From Pseudomonas sp. JUb42 (GTDB lineage Bacteria > Pseudomonadota > Gammaproteobacteria > Pseudomonadales > Pseudomonadaceae): a stretch of DNA of 64,000 nt. Location: the NCBI RefSeq assembly GCF_024807945.1, contig NZ_JANUFD010000007.1, forward strand, positions 124,001 through 188,000, in the 5' to 3' direction. Of the stretch, positions 44,650 through 52,616 are shown piece after piece. The notes beneath the pieces are model-generated. The model made no database searches. It was not told the DNA's origin and saw only the letters and a list, made by a program, of their open reading frames with translations. Position 1 is the stretch's first letter, and each line of letters starts with the position of its first letter. Made by a program: the position numbers and the translations under genes.

Positions 44650-45432
44650 ATGGAATTTCTGCTCTATCTGGTGCTGGGCGGCTTTGCTGGCGTGCTGGCC
44701 GGGCTGTTTGGCGTGGGCGGCGGGATCATTATCGTGCCGGTGCTGGTGTTCAGCTTTACCGCGCAGGGTTTTGACGCTGAAGTCTTGACCCACCTGGCCG
44801 TCGGCACGTCGCTTGCGACAATAGTCTTCACCTCGATCAATTCGGTGCGCGCCCATCACAGTGTCGGTGCGGTGCGCTGGGCGGTGTTTGCCTAGCTGAC
44901 CGTTGGCATCGTGTTGGGCAGTGGCCTGGGTACCCTGACGGCCAGTTATATTGCCGGGCCGCACCTGCAGAAGATCATCGGTGTGTTTGCCCTGCTGGTC
45001 TCGGCACAGATGGCCCTGGACCTCAAGCCCAAGGCGCGCCGTGAGATCCCCGGCAAGCCTGGCCTGACCCTGGCGGGGCTGGTGATCGGCTGGGCCTCGG
45101 CGATTTTCGGCATCGGCGGCGGCTCGCTGACCGTGCCGTTCCTGACCTGGCGTAGCCTGAGCATGCAACAGGCGGTAGCAACTTCGGCGGCTTGTGGCTT
45201 TCCCATCGCCGTGGCAAGTACATTAAGTTTCATGATTCTGGGCTGGCATGATCCTTTGTTGCCCCCGCATAGTTTGGGTTTCGTTTATTTGCCGGCACTG
45301 CTCGGCATCGCCCTGACCAGTATGTTTTTCGCCCGTTTCGGCGCTCGCCTGGCACACAAGCTGTCGCCGCGCCTGCTGAAACGGCTGTTCGCCGCGCTGC
45401 TGTTCTGCGTGGGTCTCAATTTTCTGCTTTAG
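44650..45432 (+). pseudogene. TauE/SafE-family membrane protein interrupted by an in-frame stop codon
   Basis: The two halves are in one frame: residues 1-81 (start MEFLLYLVLGGFAGVLAGLF, glycine motif FGVGGGIIIVPVL) end at TAG 44893-44895, and the frame continues at once as LTVGIVLGSGLGTLTASYIA, with the second family motif FGIGGGSLTVPF, to a normal stop. The full 260 codons match the usual TauE/SafE length with eight membrane segments. A single change (CAG or TGG to TAG) explains it; a sequencing error is possible. No suitable restart with a ribosome site is evident for the second part. In the family the role is export or uptake of sulfur-containing or other small anions. PAO1 carries a TauE/SafE gene at this place. 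Confidence 0.85.
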
Positions 45433-45464
45433 GTGCCTTCGGGCGCTTCACATGAGGAGTCGCA

Positions 45465-46280
45465 ATGCTGCCTTACCCGCAGATTGATCCCGTCGCGGTC
45501 GCCATTGGCCCGCTGCAAATTCACTGGTACGGCCTGATGTACCTGGTCGGTATCGGCGGCGCATGGCTGCTGGCGTCGCGGCGGCTCAACCGCTTCGATC
45601 CGACCTGGACCAAGGAAAAACTTTCCGACCTGATCTTCTGGCTGGCCATGGGCGTGATCGTCGGTGGCCGCCTGGGCTACGTGCTGTTCTACGATCTGCC
45701 GGTGTACATCGCCAACCCGACGCTGATCTTCCAGGTCTGGAAGGGTGGCATGGCTTTCCACGGTGGCTTTGTCGGCGTGATGCTGGCGGCCTGGTGGTTC
45801 GGCAGACGCAATGGCAAGACCTTCTTCGAACTGATGGACTTTATCGCGCCGATGGTGCCGATCGGCCTGGGTGCCGGGCGTATCGGTAACTTCATCAATG
45901 CCGAGTTGTGGGGCAAGCCGAGCGACGTGCCATGGGCCATGGTCTTCCCGCCGTTCAGCGACCCGGCGCAACTGCCGCGCCATCCGTCGCAGCTCTACCA
46001 GTTCGCCCTGGAAGGCGTGGCGCTGTTCGTGATTCTCTGGCTGTTCTCGCGCAAGCCACGGCCAACCATGGCGGTATCCGGCATGTTCGCGATGTTCTAT
46101 GGGATCTTCCGGTTTATCGTCGAGTTCGTTCGCGTACCTGACGCTCAACTGGGCTACCTGGCCTGGGGCTGGGTCACCATGGGTCAGATTCTCAGCCTGC
46201 CGATGATCATCGGCGGTGCGGTACTGATCTGGCTGGCCTATCATCGCGCGCCTGCTGCCGGTCAAAAGGCAGCGGTCTAA
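45465..46280 (+). CDS. lgt: Prolipoprotein diacylglyceryl transferase Lgt
   Basis: A 271-residue inner-membrane enzyme that transfers diacylglycerol from phosphatidylglycerol to the lipobox cysteine of prelipoproteins, the first step in lipoprotein maturation. The Lgt signature [20 protein letters not shown] lies near residues 136-155, with the essential [11 protein letters not shown] near 93-103 and [12 protein letters not shown] near 172-185. Seven membrane segments. ATG 45465 has a GAGGAG site. Lies 32 bp after the broken TauE/SafE gene and ahead of thyA, the usual Pseudomonas order. Confidence 0.95.
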   Translation: MLPYPQIDPVAVAIGPLQIHWYGLMYLVGIGGAWLLASRRLNRFDPTWTKEKLSDLIFWLAMGVIVGGRLGYVLFYDLPVYIANPTLIFQVWKGGMAFHGGFVGVMLAAWWFGRRNGKTFFELMDFIAPMVPIGLGAGRIGNFINAELWGKPSDVPWAMVFPPFSDPAQLPRHPSQLYQFALEGVALFVILWLFSRKPRPTMAVSGMFAMFYGIFRFIVEFVRVPDAQLGYLAWGWVTMGQILSLPMIIGGAVLIWLAYHRAPAAGQKAAV

Positions 46281-46288
46281 CAGCGAAA

Positions 46289-46310
46289 CGCCGGGTAGGG
46301 CTACCCGGCG
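46289..46310. other. Perfect 10-bp hairpin between lgt and thyA
   Basis: CGCCGGGTAG, GG, CTACCCGGCG: a GC-rich stem 8 bp after the lgt stop and 22 bp before the thyA start. No T-tract follows, so it is not a typical terminator; it may stall transcription, stabilise the lgt message end or affect thyA translation. Confidence 0.6.
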
Positions 46311-46332
46311 CGTTCTTCGATGCAGGTGATTT

Positions 46333-47304
46333 ATGAAGCAATATCTGGAACTGGTCGCCCATGTGATCAAGCACGGCTCCGTGCAGACCAACCGCACCGG
46401 GGTGAACACCATCAGCTTCCCCGGCGCCATGCTGCGCTACGACTTGCAGGACGGTTTCCCGGCCATCACCACGCGCAAGCTGGCGTTCAAGTCGGCGATC
46501 GGCGAGATGGTCGGCTTTCTGCGCGGCAACAACAGCGCGGCAGACTTCCGCGCGCTGGGCTGCAAGGTCTGGGATCAGAACGCCAACGAAAACGCCCAGT
46601 GGCTGGACAACCCGTTCCGCAAGGGCGAGGACGACCTGGGCGAGATCTACGGCGTGCAATGGCGCAAGTGGCCCGCCTACAAGCGTATCGACACCAGCAA
46701 CCCGGCGGCGATTGAACGGGCCATCAGCCAGGGCTACCAGCAGATTGCCCAGTCCGAGGAAGACGGCCAGGCCTACGTGGTGCTGTACAAGGCCATCGAC
46801 CAGATTCGCCAGTGCGTGGACACCATCATCAAGGACCCGGGCAGCCGCCGGATCCTGTTCCACGGCTGGAACTGCGCGCAGCTCGATGAAATGGCCCTGC
46901 CGCCATGCCATCTGCTCTACCAGTTTCACCCGAACCCGCAGACCAGAGAAATTTCGTTGACGCTGTACATCCGCTCCAACGATCTGGGCTTGGGCACGCC
47001 GTTCAACCTTACCGAAGGCGCTGCGCTGCTCAGCCTGATCGGCCGCCTGACCGGCTACACGCCGCGCTGGTTCACCTATTTCATCGGCGATGCGCATATC
47101 TACGAGAACCATCTGGATATGCTCAACGAACAGCTCAAGCGCGAGCCGTTCCCGTCGCCGAAGCTGGTGATTTCCGATCGTGTGCCGGAGTTTGCCAGGA
47201 CTGGCGTGTATCAGCCTGAGTGGCTGGAGCTGATCGAGCCATCGGACTTCAGTCTGCAAGGCTACGAGCACCATGCGCCGATGACGGCGCCGATGGCTGT
47301 ATAA
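46333..47304 (+). CDS. thyA: Thymidylate synthase ThyA, long form
   Basis: A 323-residue enzyme making dTMP from dUMP with methylenetetrahydrofolate. The catalytic cysteine is Cys192 in [13 protein letters not shown]; phosphate-binding Arg near residue 21 (TNRTGVNT) and Arg residues in [11 protein letters not shown] are present, as are [19 protein letters not shown] and [13 protein letters not shown]. It is longer than the 264-residue E. coli enzyme because of an insertion around residues 85-145 ([19 protein letters not shown] and [20 protein letters not shown]), a form seen in other bacteria. ATG 46333 is the only start that gives the conserved MKQYLEL N-terminus. Confidence 0.94.
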   Translation: MKQYLELVAHVIKHGSVQTNRTGVNTISFPGAMLRYDLQDGFPAITTRKLAFKSAIGEMVGFLRGNNSAADFRALGCKVWDQNANENAQWLDNPFRKGEDDLGEIYGVQWRKWPAYKRIDTSNPAAIERAISQGYQQIAQSEEDGQAYVVLYKAIDQIRQCVDTIIKDPGSRRILFHGWNCAQLDEMALPPCHLLYQFHPNPQTREISLTLYIRSNDLGLGTPFNLTEGAALLSLIGRLTGYTPRWFTYFIGDAHIYENHLDMLNEQLKREPFPSPKLVISDRVPEFARTGVYQPEWLELIEPSDFSLQGYEHHAPMTAPMAV

Positions 47305-47329
47305 GCGCTGGCGTTACAGGCAAGAATGG

Positions 47330-47374
47330 TGGGAGCGAATTCTGCGGGGGCGAACTCAGTGGAAGTGAATTCTG
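47330..47374. repeat. Three degenerate 15-bp tandem copies ahead of a REPIN
   Basis: 47330-47344 TGGGAGCGAATTCTG, 47345-47359 CGGGGGCGAACTCAG, 47360-47374 TGGAAGTGAATTCTG, followed in the same 15-bp phase by the start of the REPIN (47375, TGGGAGCGAATTCAT). Confidence 0.85.
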
Positions 47375-47464
47375 TGGGAGCGAATTCATTCGCGAAGAGG
47401 CCGGTACATTCAATCCATCTTCAGCGTCTGAACTACAGTCTTCGCGAATGAATTCGCTCCCACA
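47373..47464. repeat. REPIN-like inverted pair, 'GAGCGAATTCATTCGCGAA' class
   Basis: Perfect arms TGTGGGAGCGAATTCATTCG and CGAATGAATTCGCTCCCACA, between the convergent ends of thyA and cadR. Confidence 0.92.
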
Positions 47465-47505
47465 GAATCAGCCGCCACAGAATCATTAGCTCAGATTCCT
47501 CCCCC

Positions 47506-47949
47506 TCAATGCCCGTGACTACGCCCTACATGTGAAGGCTCGCCTTCGGGCGCTGCGACCCCGCCGCTGGCCTCCAGCCGATCCAGAATCCCGCAATGAT
47601 CCGCCGCGTCGCCGCAACGCTCGCGCAGGTCGAGCAGCTGTTGCTGCAAGGCTTGCAGGCTGGTGATGCGGGCGTTGACGTGTTCGATATGCTCGTCGAT
47701 CAGCGCATTGATGCTCTCGCATTGATCCTGGGGGCTGTCGCGCAGGTTGAGCAGGCTGCGGATCTCATCCAGGGTCATGTCCAGGCTGCGACAGTTGCGG
47801 ATAAAAGTCAGGCGCTCGACGTGGGCCTGGGTGTACAGCCGGTAATTGCCATCGCTGCGCGCCGGGGCCGGGAGCAGGCCTTCTCGCTCGTAATAGCGGA
47901 TGGTTTCTACCTGGGCGTCGGTCAGTTTTGCCAGTTCACCAATTTTCAT
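47506..47949 (-). CDS. cadR: Cd(II)/Pb(II)-responsive MerR-family regulator CadR
   Basis: A 147-residue MerR-type activator. N-terminal winged helix (MKIGELAKLTDAQVETIRYY), a long dimerisation helix (residues 80-112), and metal ligands Cys77, Cys112 and Cys119, the positions used by P. putida CadR for cadmium. The His-bearing C-terminus (GEPSHVGRSHGH) is a further CadR trait, though shorter than in some strains. Start 47949 gives the canonical MKIGEL. Divergent from cadA, with a MerR-type operator between them; CadR would untwist this promoter when metal is bound. Confidence 0.94.
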   Translation of the reverse strand: MKIGELAKLTDAQVETIRYYEREGLLPAPARSDGNYRLYTQAHVERLTFIRNCRSLDMTLDEIRSLLNLRDSPQDQCESINALIDEHIEHVNARITSLQALQQQLLDLRERCGDAADHCGILDRLEASGGVAAPEGEPSHVGRSHGH

Positions 47950-47972
47950 GAGCATCAATCTCGTTTGAGTGC

Positions 47973-48003
47973 TTGACCCTGAAGTGGCTACAGGGTGTTC
48001 ACT
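47973..48003 (+). promoter_or_regulatory. CadR operator and cadA promoter
   Basis: TTGACC (-35, 47973-47978) followed by the dyad ACCCTG-AAGTGGCTA-CAGGGT (47976-47981 and 47991-47996). A -10-like element near 47998-48003 gives a spacer of about 19 bp, longer than the usual 17, as at MerR-controlled promoters. The dyad closely resembles known CadR sites. Confidence 0.82.
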
Positions 48004-48032
48004 TGACCTCAAGCAAGTCAAGGGGTCCGTTC

Positions 48033-50336
48033 ATGGAACACAAGGCACATACACATTCAACGCATGATCACACCGATCACGATCACGATCACGATCACGA
48101 TCACGATCACGATCACGATCACGATCACGATCACGGCCATGGCAAGCTCACGCCGGTAAAGGCCTGTGGCTCTCACGCCCATAGCTGCTGCGCGCCTGAA
48201 GCTGCGCCAGCGACTGTGACCTTGAGCGAGCCGGTAGCTGGCGCGCAGTTCAGCCGTTTCCGTATCGAAGCGATGGATTGTCCTACCGAGCAGACGCTGA
48301 TCCAGAACAAGCTCGGCAAGATGACGGGCGTGCAGAAGCTCGAATTCAATCTGATCAACCGCTTGCTGGGCGTCTGGCACGAACTGCCGTCGCCGACGCT
48401 GATCAGCGAAGCCATCGGCACCCTGGGCATGCAGGCCGATCTGCTGGAAGAGGGTGTAGATGCACCCGACGCGCCCGCACCGGTTGCCAAGCATTGGTGG
48501 CCATTGGCGTTGTCGGGTGTGGCTGCCGTGTCTGCGGAGGTGATTCATTTCACCCAACTGGCACCCAACTGGGTCGTGGCACTGGTCGCTCTGGTGGCAA
48601 TCCTCAGTGGTGGTTTGAGTACCTATAAAAAGGGCTGGATCGCCCTGAAAAACCTCAATCTGAATATCAATGCCCTGATGAGCATCGCCGTCACCGGCGC
48701 CGTGCTGATCGGGCAATGGCCGGAAGCGGCCATGGTGATGTTCCTGTTTACCGTGGCCGAACTGATTGAAGCCAAGTCCCTCGACCGTGCACGCAATGCC
48801 ATCAGCGGTCTGATGCAGCTTGCGCCGGAGCTGGCAACAGTCCGTCAGGCTGACGGCAGCTGGCTGGAACGTGAAGTTAAAGGCATCGAACTGGGCGCGA
48901 TGGTGCGGATCAAGCCCGGCGAGCGTGTGGGCCTGGATGGTGAGGTGGTCGAGGGCCATTCGACCATCGATCAGGCACCGATTACCGGGGAAAGCCTGCC
49001 GGTGGAAAAGGGCGTGGGCGACAAGGTATTTGCCGGGACCATCAACCAGTCCGGCTCCCTTGAGTACAGGGTGACGGCGGCTGCCAGTCAATCGACCCTG
49101 GCGCGAATCATTCATGCGGTAGAAGCTGCGCAAGGTGCGCGGGCGCCGACCCAGCGCTTTGTCGACAGCTTCTCGCGGATCTACACCCCGGCGGTCTTCC
49201 TGATTGCCCTCGCCATGGCACTGATTCCGCCGTTGTTCATGGGCGCCGCCTGGTTTGACTGGATCTACCGGGCGCTGGTGCTGCTGGTGGTGGCCTGCCC
49301 TTGTGCCTTGGTGATTTCCACACCCGTTAGTATCGTCAGCGGCCTGGCGGCTGCGGCGAGAAAGGGCATTCTGATCAAGGGCGGCGTGTATCTGGAGATG
49401 GGTCGCAAGCTCGACTACCTGGCCCTGGACAAGACCGGCACCATCACCCACGGCAAACCGGTGCAGACCGATTTCGTCGTGCTCAACCCGGCCTTTGCCG
49501 AGCAAGCGGCGACGTTAGCGGCGAGCCTGGGTGGGCGTTCAGATCACCCGGTGTCTCTGGCGATTGCCAAGGCCAATGAAGGCGGGGTGGCCCATGAAGT
49601 CGCCAACTTCGAAGCGCTGACCGGTCGTGGCGTGCGCGGCGATATCGACGGCGTGACCTATCACCTGGGCAACCATCGCCTGGTGGAAGAGCTGAAGCTG
49701 TGTTCGCTGGAGTTGGAAGCGCGTCTGGACGTGCTGGAGCGTCAGGGCAAGACCGTGGTGTTGTTGCTGGATGCGTCGGGTCCGCTGGCGCTGTTCGCCG
49801 TGGCCGATACGGTCAAGGACAGTAGTCGCGAAGCCATCGAACAGCTGCATGCCATGGGTATCAAGACCTTGATGCTCACCGGCGATAACCCGCACACCGC
49901 CAATGCGATTGCCGCCCAAGTGGGTATCGATCAGGCCAAGGGCGATCTGTTGCCGGTGGACAAGCTGCAAGCCATCGAAGCGCTGTACGCCCAGGGGCAT
50001 CGTGTCGGTATGGTCGGTGACGGTATCAACGACGCGCCGGCACTGGCTCGATCCGAGATTGGTTTCGCCATGGCGGCGGCAGGCACCGATACGGCTATCG
50101 AAACCGCCGATGTCGCCCTGATGGACGATGATCTGCGCAAGATCCCGGCGTTTATCCGCCTGTCCCGCGATACTTCGGCGGTGCTGATGCAGAACATCAC
50201 CCTGGCGTTGGTGATCAAGGTGGTGTTCCTGGTGATGACCTTTGCCGGGACCGCGACCATGTGGATGGCGGTGTTTGCCGATATGGGCGTGAGTTTGCTG
50301 GTGGTGTTTAACGGGTTGCGGTTGTTGAAGAAATAA
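48033..50336 (+). CDS. cadA: Heavy-metal translocating P-type ATPase CadA (Cd/Zn/Pb export)
   Basis: A 767-residue P1B-type ATPase exporting Cd, Zn and Pb. Residues 1-38 are a histidine-rich metal-binding tail containing ten consecutive Asp-His pairs (residues 15-34), encoded by a pure hexanucleotide repeat; a heavy-metal-associated domain follows (FRIEAMDCPTEQTLIQNKLG). The catalytic parts are intact: metal-site Cys422-Pro-Cys424 in VVACPCALVIS, phosphorylated Asp466 in ALDKTGTITHG, and the hinge MVGDGINDAPALARS. ATG 48033 was chosen over an in-frame upstream ATG because the latter falls in the promoter dyad. Regulated by CadR. Confidence 0.95.
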   Translation: MEHKAHTHSTHDHTDHDHDHDHDHDHDHDHDHDHGHGKLTPVKACGSHAHSCCAPEAAPATVTLSEPVAGAQFSRFRIEAMDCPTEQTLIQNKLGKMTGVQKLEFNLINRLLGVWHELPSPTLISEAIGTLGMQADLLEEGVDAPDAPAPVAKHWWPLALSGVAAVSAEVIHFTQLAPNWVVALVALVAILSGGLSTYKKGWIALKNLNLNINALMSIAVTGAVLIGQWPEAAMVMFLFTVAELIEAKSLDRARNAISGLMQLAPELATVRQADGSWLEREVKGIELGAMVRIKPGERVGLDGEVVEGHSTIDQAPITGESLPVEKGVGDKVFAGTINQSGSLEYRVTAAASQSTLARIIHAVEAAQGARAPTQRFVDSFSRIYTPAVFLIALAMALIPPLFMGAAWFDWIYRALVLLVVACPCALVISTPVSIVSGLAAAARKGILIKGGVYLEMGRKLDYLALDKTGTITHGKPVQTDFVVLNPAFAEQAATLAASLGGRSDHPVSLAIAKANEGGVAHEVANFEALTGRGVRGDIDGVTYHLGNHRLVEELKLCSLELEARLDVLERQGKTVVLLLDASGPLALFAVADTVKDSSREAIEQLHAMGIKTLMLTGDNPHTANAIAAQVGIDQAKGDLLPVDKLQAIEALYAQGHRVGMVGDGINDAPALARSEIGFAMAAAGTDTAIETADVALMDDDLRKIPAFIRLSRDTSAVLMQNITLALVIKVVFLVMTFAGTATMWMAVFADMGVSLLVVFNGLRLLKK
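48075..48134 (+). repeat. Hexanucleotide microsatellite (GATCAC) x10 within cadA
   Basis: Ten perfect, uninterrupted 6-bp units encode (Asp-His)10. Each unit is in frame, so slippage would change the length of the metal-binding tail without breaking the gene. Confidence 0.97.
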
Positions 50337-50352
50337 CGGCGTTTGGGAACCT

Positions 50353-50380
50353 TGTGGGACCGGCTAAAGCCGGTCCCACA
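50353..50380. repeat. Minimal REP hairpin, 'ACCGGCT' class
   Basis: TGTGGGACCGGCT, AA, AGCCGGTCCCACA: a 13-bp perfect stem with almost no loop, between the convergent ends of cadA and hutG. May serve as a transcript-end structure. Confidence 0.9.
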
Positions 50381-50394
50381 GATTCACACGGGTG

Positions 50395-51198
50395 CTATCG
50401 AGGGTATTTTTCCTGGCCCCACGCAATAAAGGTCTGCAGCAACTTCTTCAGCACCTCCCGGGTTGGCGCGGCCAGGTCCGGGCGGTAGTTGAACGGGGCG
50501 AACTCTTCCATGTAGGTGCTTTGCGTCAGCTCCAGTTGCACGGCGTGGATATGGTTGGCCGGGTCGCCGTAGTGGCGGGTGATATGGCCGCCCTTGAAGC
50601 GCCCGTTCAGCACATGGCTGTAGGCACTGGCTTGGGCGCAGGTGGCTTCCAGGCGGCGGGCCAGTTCGGCGTCGCAGCTGGCGCCGTTGAAGGTGCCGAG
50701 GTTGAAGTCGGGCAGGCGACCTTCGAACAGATGGGGGATATGCCCGCGAATCGAGTGGGCATCGAACAGCAGGGCATAGCCGAACTCATCGCGCAGCCGT
50801 GTCAGTTCCTGTTGCAGGGTGTCGTGGTACGGCGTCCAGATCTCGGCCAGATACCGGGCGCGCTCTTCGGCGCTCGGTGCCTGGCCGTCCTTGAACAGCG
50901 GCACGCCATCGAACAGAATCGACGGGAACAGCCCGGTGGTGGCGCCTGCGTACAGCGGCTTGTCGTCGGACGGGCGATTGAGGTCGATGACAAAGCGCGA
51001 GTACTCGGCGGCCAGCGTGCTGGCACCCAGCTCGGCGGCGAAGTCGTAGAGCTGGGGGATATGCCAGTCGGTATCCGAGAGACCGAGGGCATCGTCGACC
51101 AGACCGTCCGCGACCGCCGGGGTCAGGCGCAGGCCGGGGTGGGGCATGCTGATCAACAGCGGCACGCTGCCGCGCTGGAATGTCAGAACGTTATCCAC
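50395..51198 (-). CDS. hutG: N-formylglutamate deformylase HutG
   Basis: A 267-residue hydrolase that releases formate and glutamate from N-formylglutamate, the last step of the five-enzyme histidine route. PLLISMPHPGLRLTP near residues 13-27 and LLFDAHSIRGHIPHLFEGRL near 131-150 hold the conserved metal-binding His/Asp residues of the FGase family. The start is GTG (51198) with a good AAGGAG site 7 bp upstream. 10 bp after hutI, so co-transcribed. With HutF at the other end, it marks the formylglutamate variant of the pathway. Confidence 0.94.
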   Translation of the reverse strand: MDNVLTFQRGSVPLLISMPHPGLRLTPAVADGLVDDALGLSDTDWHIPQLYDFAAELGASTLAAEYSRFVIDLNRPSDDKPLYAGATTGLFPSILFDGVPLFKDGQAPSAEERARYLAEIWTPYHDTLQQELTRLRDEFGYALLFDAHSIRGHIPHLFEGRLPDFNLGTFNGASCDAELARRLEATCAQASAYSHVLNGRFKGGHITRHYGDPANHIHAVQLELTQSTYMEEFAPFNYRPDLAAPTREVLKKLLQTFIAWGQEKYPR

Positions 51199-51208
51199 AG
51201 GGTTCTCC

Positions 51209-52414
51209 TTAAATCAGTGATTCAACGCCGTGGCGGACGATGCGCTTGTCCAGATCACCGCCCAGCCAGTAGGCCAGATCGGCCGGCCGATCGATATTCC
51301 AGGCGACGAAATCGGCGACCTTGCCCGCTTCCAGCGAGCCATGAGTGTGCGCCATGCCCAAGGCCTGCGCTGCATGGAGGGTGACGCCAGCCAGGGCTTC
51401 TTCGGGCGTCATGCGGAATAGGGTGCAAGCCATGTTCAGCATCAGGCGCAAAGACAGGCCAGGCGAAGTGCCGGGGTTAAGGTCGGTGGAAATGGCAATC
51501 TTCACGCCATGTTTGCGCAGGGCATCCATGGGAGGCAGCTGGGTTTCCCGGAGGAAGTAAAACGCTCCCGGCAGCAACACCGCGACCGTCCCGGCAGCGC
51601 CCATGGCGATGGCGTCATCTTCGGTCATGAACTCCAGATGATCTGCCGACAGCGCCTGATAGCGCGCTGCCAGGCTTGACCCTGCCAGCGACGACAGCTG
51701 TTCGGCGTGCAGCTTCACCGGCAGCTCCAGCTCATGGGCGCGAATAAACAGCTTTTCGACCTGGGCCGGGGAAAAGGCCAGGTACTCGCAGAACGCATCC
51801 ACGGCATCGACCAGCCCTTCGGCGGCCAGGGCCGGAAGCATTTCGTCGCAGATATGCTGGATATAGTCGTCGGCACGGTTGGCGTATTCCGGCGGCAGGG
51901 CGTGGGCCGCCAGGCAGGTGGCGCGCACGCTGACCGGCAGGCTTGCGCCCAGGCGGCGGATGACGCGCAGGGTCTTGCGTTCGTTTTCCAGGTCCAGGCC
52001 GTAGCCGGATTTCATCTCCACCGTGGTCACGCCGTCCTTGAGCAACTGCTTGAGGCGGCGTTCGGCGCTGGCGAACAGTTCATCTTCAGTGGCGGCGCGG
52101 GTAGCGCGCACGGTGCTGGCAATACCACCACCGGCAGCGGCGATCTCGGCATAGCTCACGCCTTGAAGGCGCTGCTCGAACTCGCCGCTGCGATTGCCGC
52201 CGAATACCGTGTGAGTGTGGCAGTCGATCAGCCCCGGCGTGACCCAGGCACCGTTCAGGTCAACGATCTGATCAAAATCCGTAGCGGTTAGCTCCGACTG
52301 CGGGCCGATCCACTCGATCAGCGTGCCCGAGGTGACGATTGCCGCGCTCTCGATGATCGAATAAGTGCCCTGCGCCATGGTTGCGGCGTGACAGTGTTGC
52401 CAGAGGGTTTTCAT
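51209..52414 (-). CDS. hutI: Imidazolonepropionase HutI
   Basis: A 401-residue metallohydrolase of the amidohydrolase fold that opens imidazolonepropionate to formiminoglutamate. Metal ligands are visible in [20 protein letters not shown] near residues 56-75 (two His), [14 protein letters not shown] with its His near 240, and the Asp in [16 protein letters not shown] near 310-325. Length is usual. ATG 52414. Lies between hutG and hutH; a REPIN with upstream tandem copies separates it from hutH. Confidence 0.95.
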   Translation of the reverse strand: MKTLWQHCHAATMAQGTYSIIESAAIVTSGTLIEWIGPQSELTATDFDQIVDLNGAWVTPGLIDCHTHTVFGGNRSGEFEQRLQGVSYAEIAAAGGGIASTVRATRAATEDELFASAERRLKQLLKDGVTTVEMKSGYGLDLENERKTLRVIRRLGASLPVSVRATCLAAHALPPEYANRADDYIQHICDEMLPALAAEGLVDAVDAFCEYLAFSPAQVEKLFIRAHELELPVKLHAEQLSSLAGSSLAARYQALSADHLEFMTEDDAIAMGAAGTVAVLLPGAFYFLRETQLPPMDALRKHGVKIAISTDLNPGTSPGLSLRLMLNMACTLFRMTPEEALAGVTLHAAQALGMAHTHGSLEAGKVADFVAWNIDRPADLAYWLGGDLDKRIVRHGVESLI

Positions 52415-52460
52415 TCGGGGGCTCCAGAAAAGGTTATGGCCAATGTGATAGCCAATCCTG

Positions 52461-52490
52461 TGGGACTGAATTTTGTTGAGGCGAATTCTG
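52461..52490. repeat. Two degenerate 15-bp tandem copies ahead of a REPIN
   Basis: 52461-52475 TGGGACTGAATTTTG and 52476-52490 TTGAGGCGAATTCTG stand in exact 15-bp phase with the REPIN start at 52491 (TGGGAGCGAATTCAT), as at 47330. Confidence 0.82.
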
Positions 52491-52580
52491 TGGGAGCGAA
52501 TTCATTCGCGAAGAGGCCAGTACATTCGACGCATGCATATCGCTGGTCAGACCGCTTTCGCGAATGAATTCGCTCCCACA
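52489..52580. repeat. REPIN-like inverted pair, 'GAGCGAATTCATTCGCGAA' class
   Basis: Perfect arms TGTGGGAGCGAATTCATTCG and CGAATGAATTCGCTCCCACA, between hutH and hutI inside the hut operon. Confidence 0.92.
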
Positions 52581-52616
52581 TCAAGCATTCATATATGCCG
52601 GGTCAGATTGTGATCA

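Noticed and set aside
44911..45432. Second half of the TauE/SafE gene considered as a separate functional protein
   Set aside because: It begins in mid-family sequence and has no convincing start with a ribosome site; one broken gene explains both parts better.
48075..48134. Short tandem repeat considered as a possible CRISPR array
   Set aside because: There are no spacers: ten identical 6-bp units in a row, coding for an Asp-His tail.
48057..49505. Long minus-strand frame with a Val-Ile repeat tail opposite cadA
   Set aside because: The repeat is only the reverse reading of the GATCAC microsatellite; the plus strand encodes an intact P-type ATPase.
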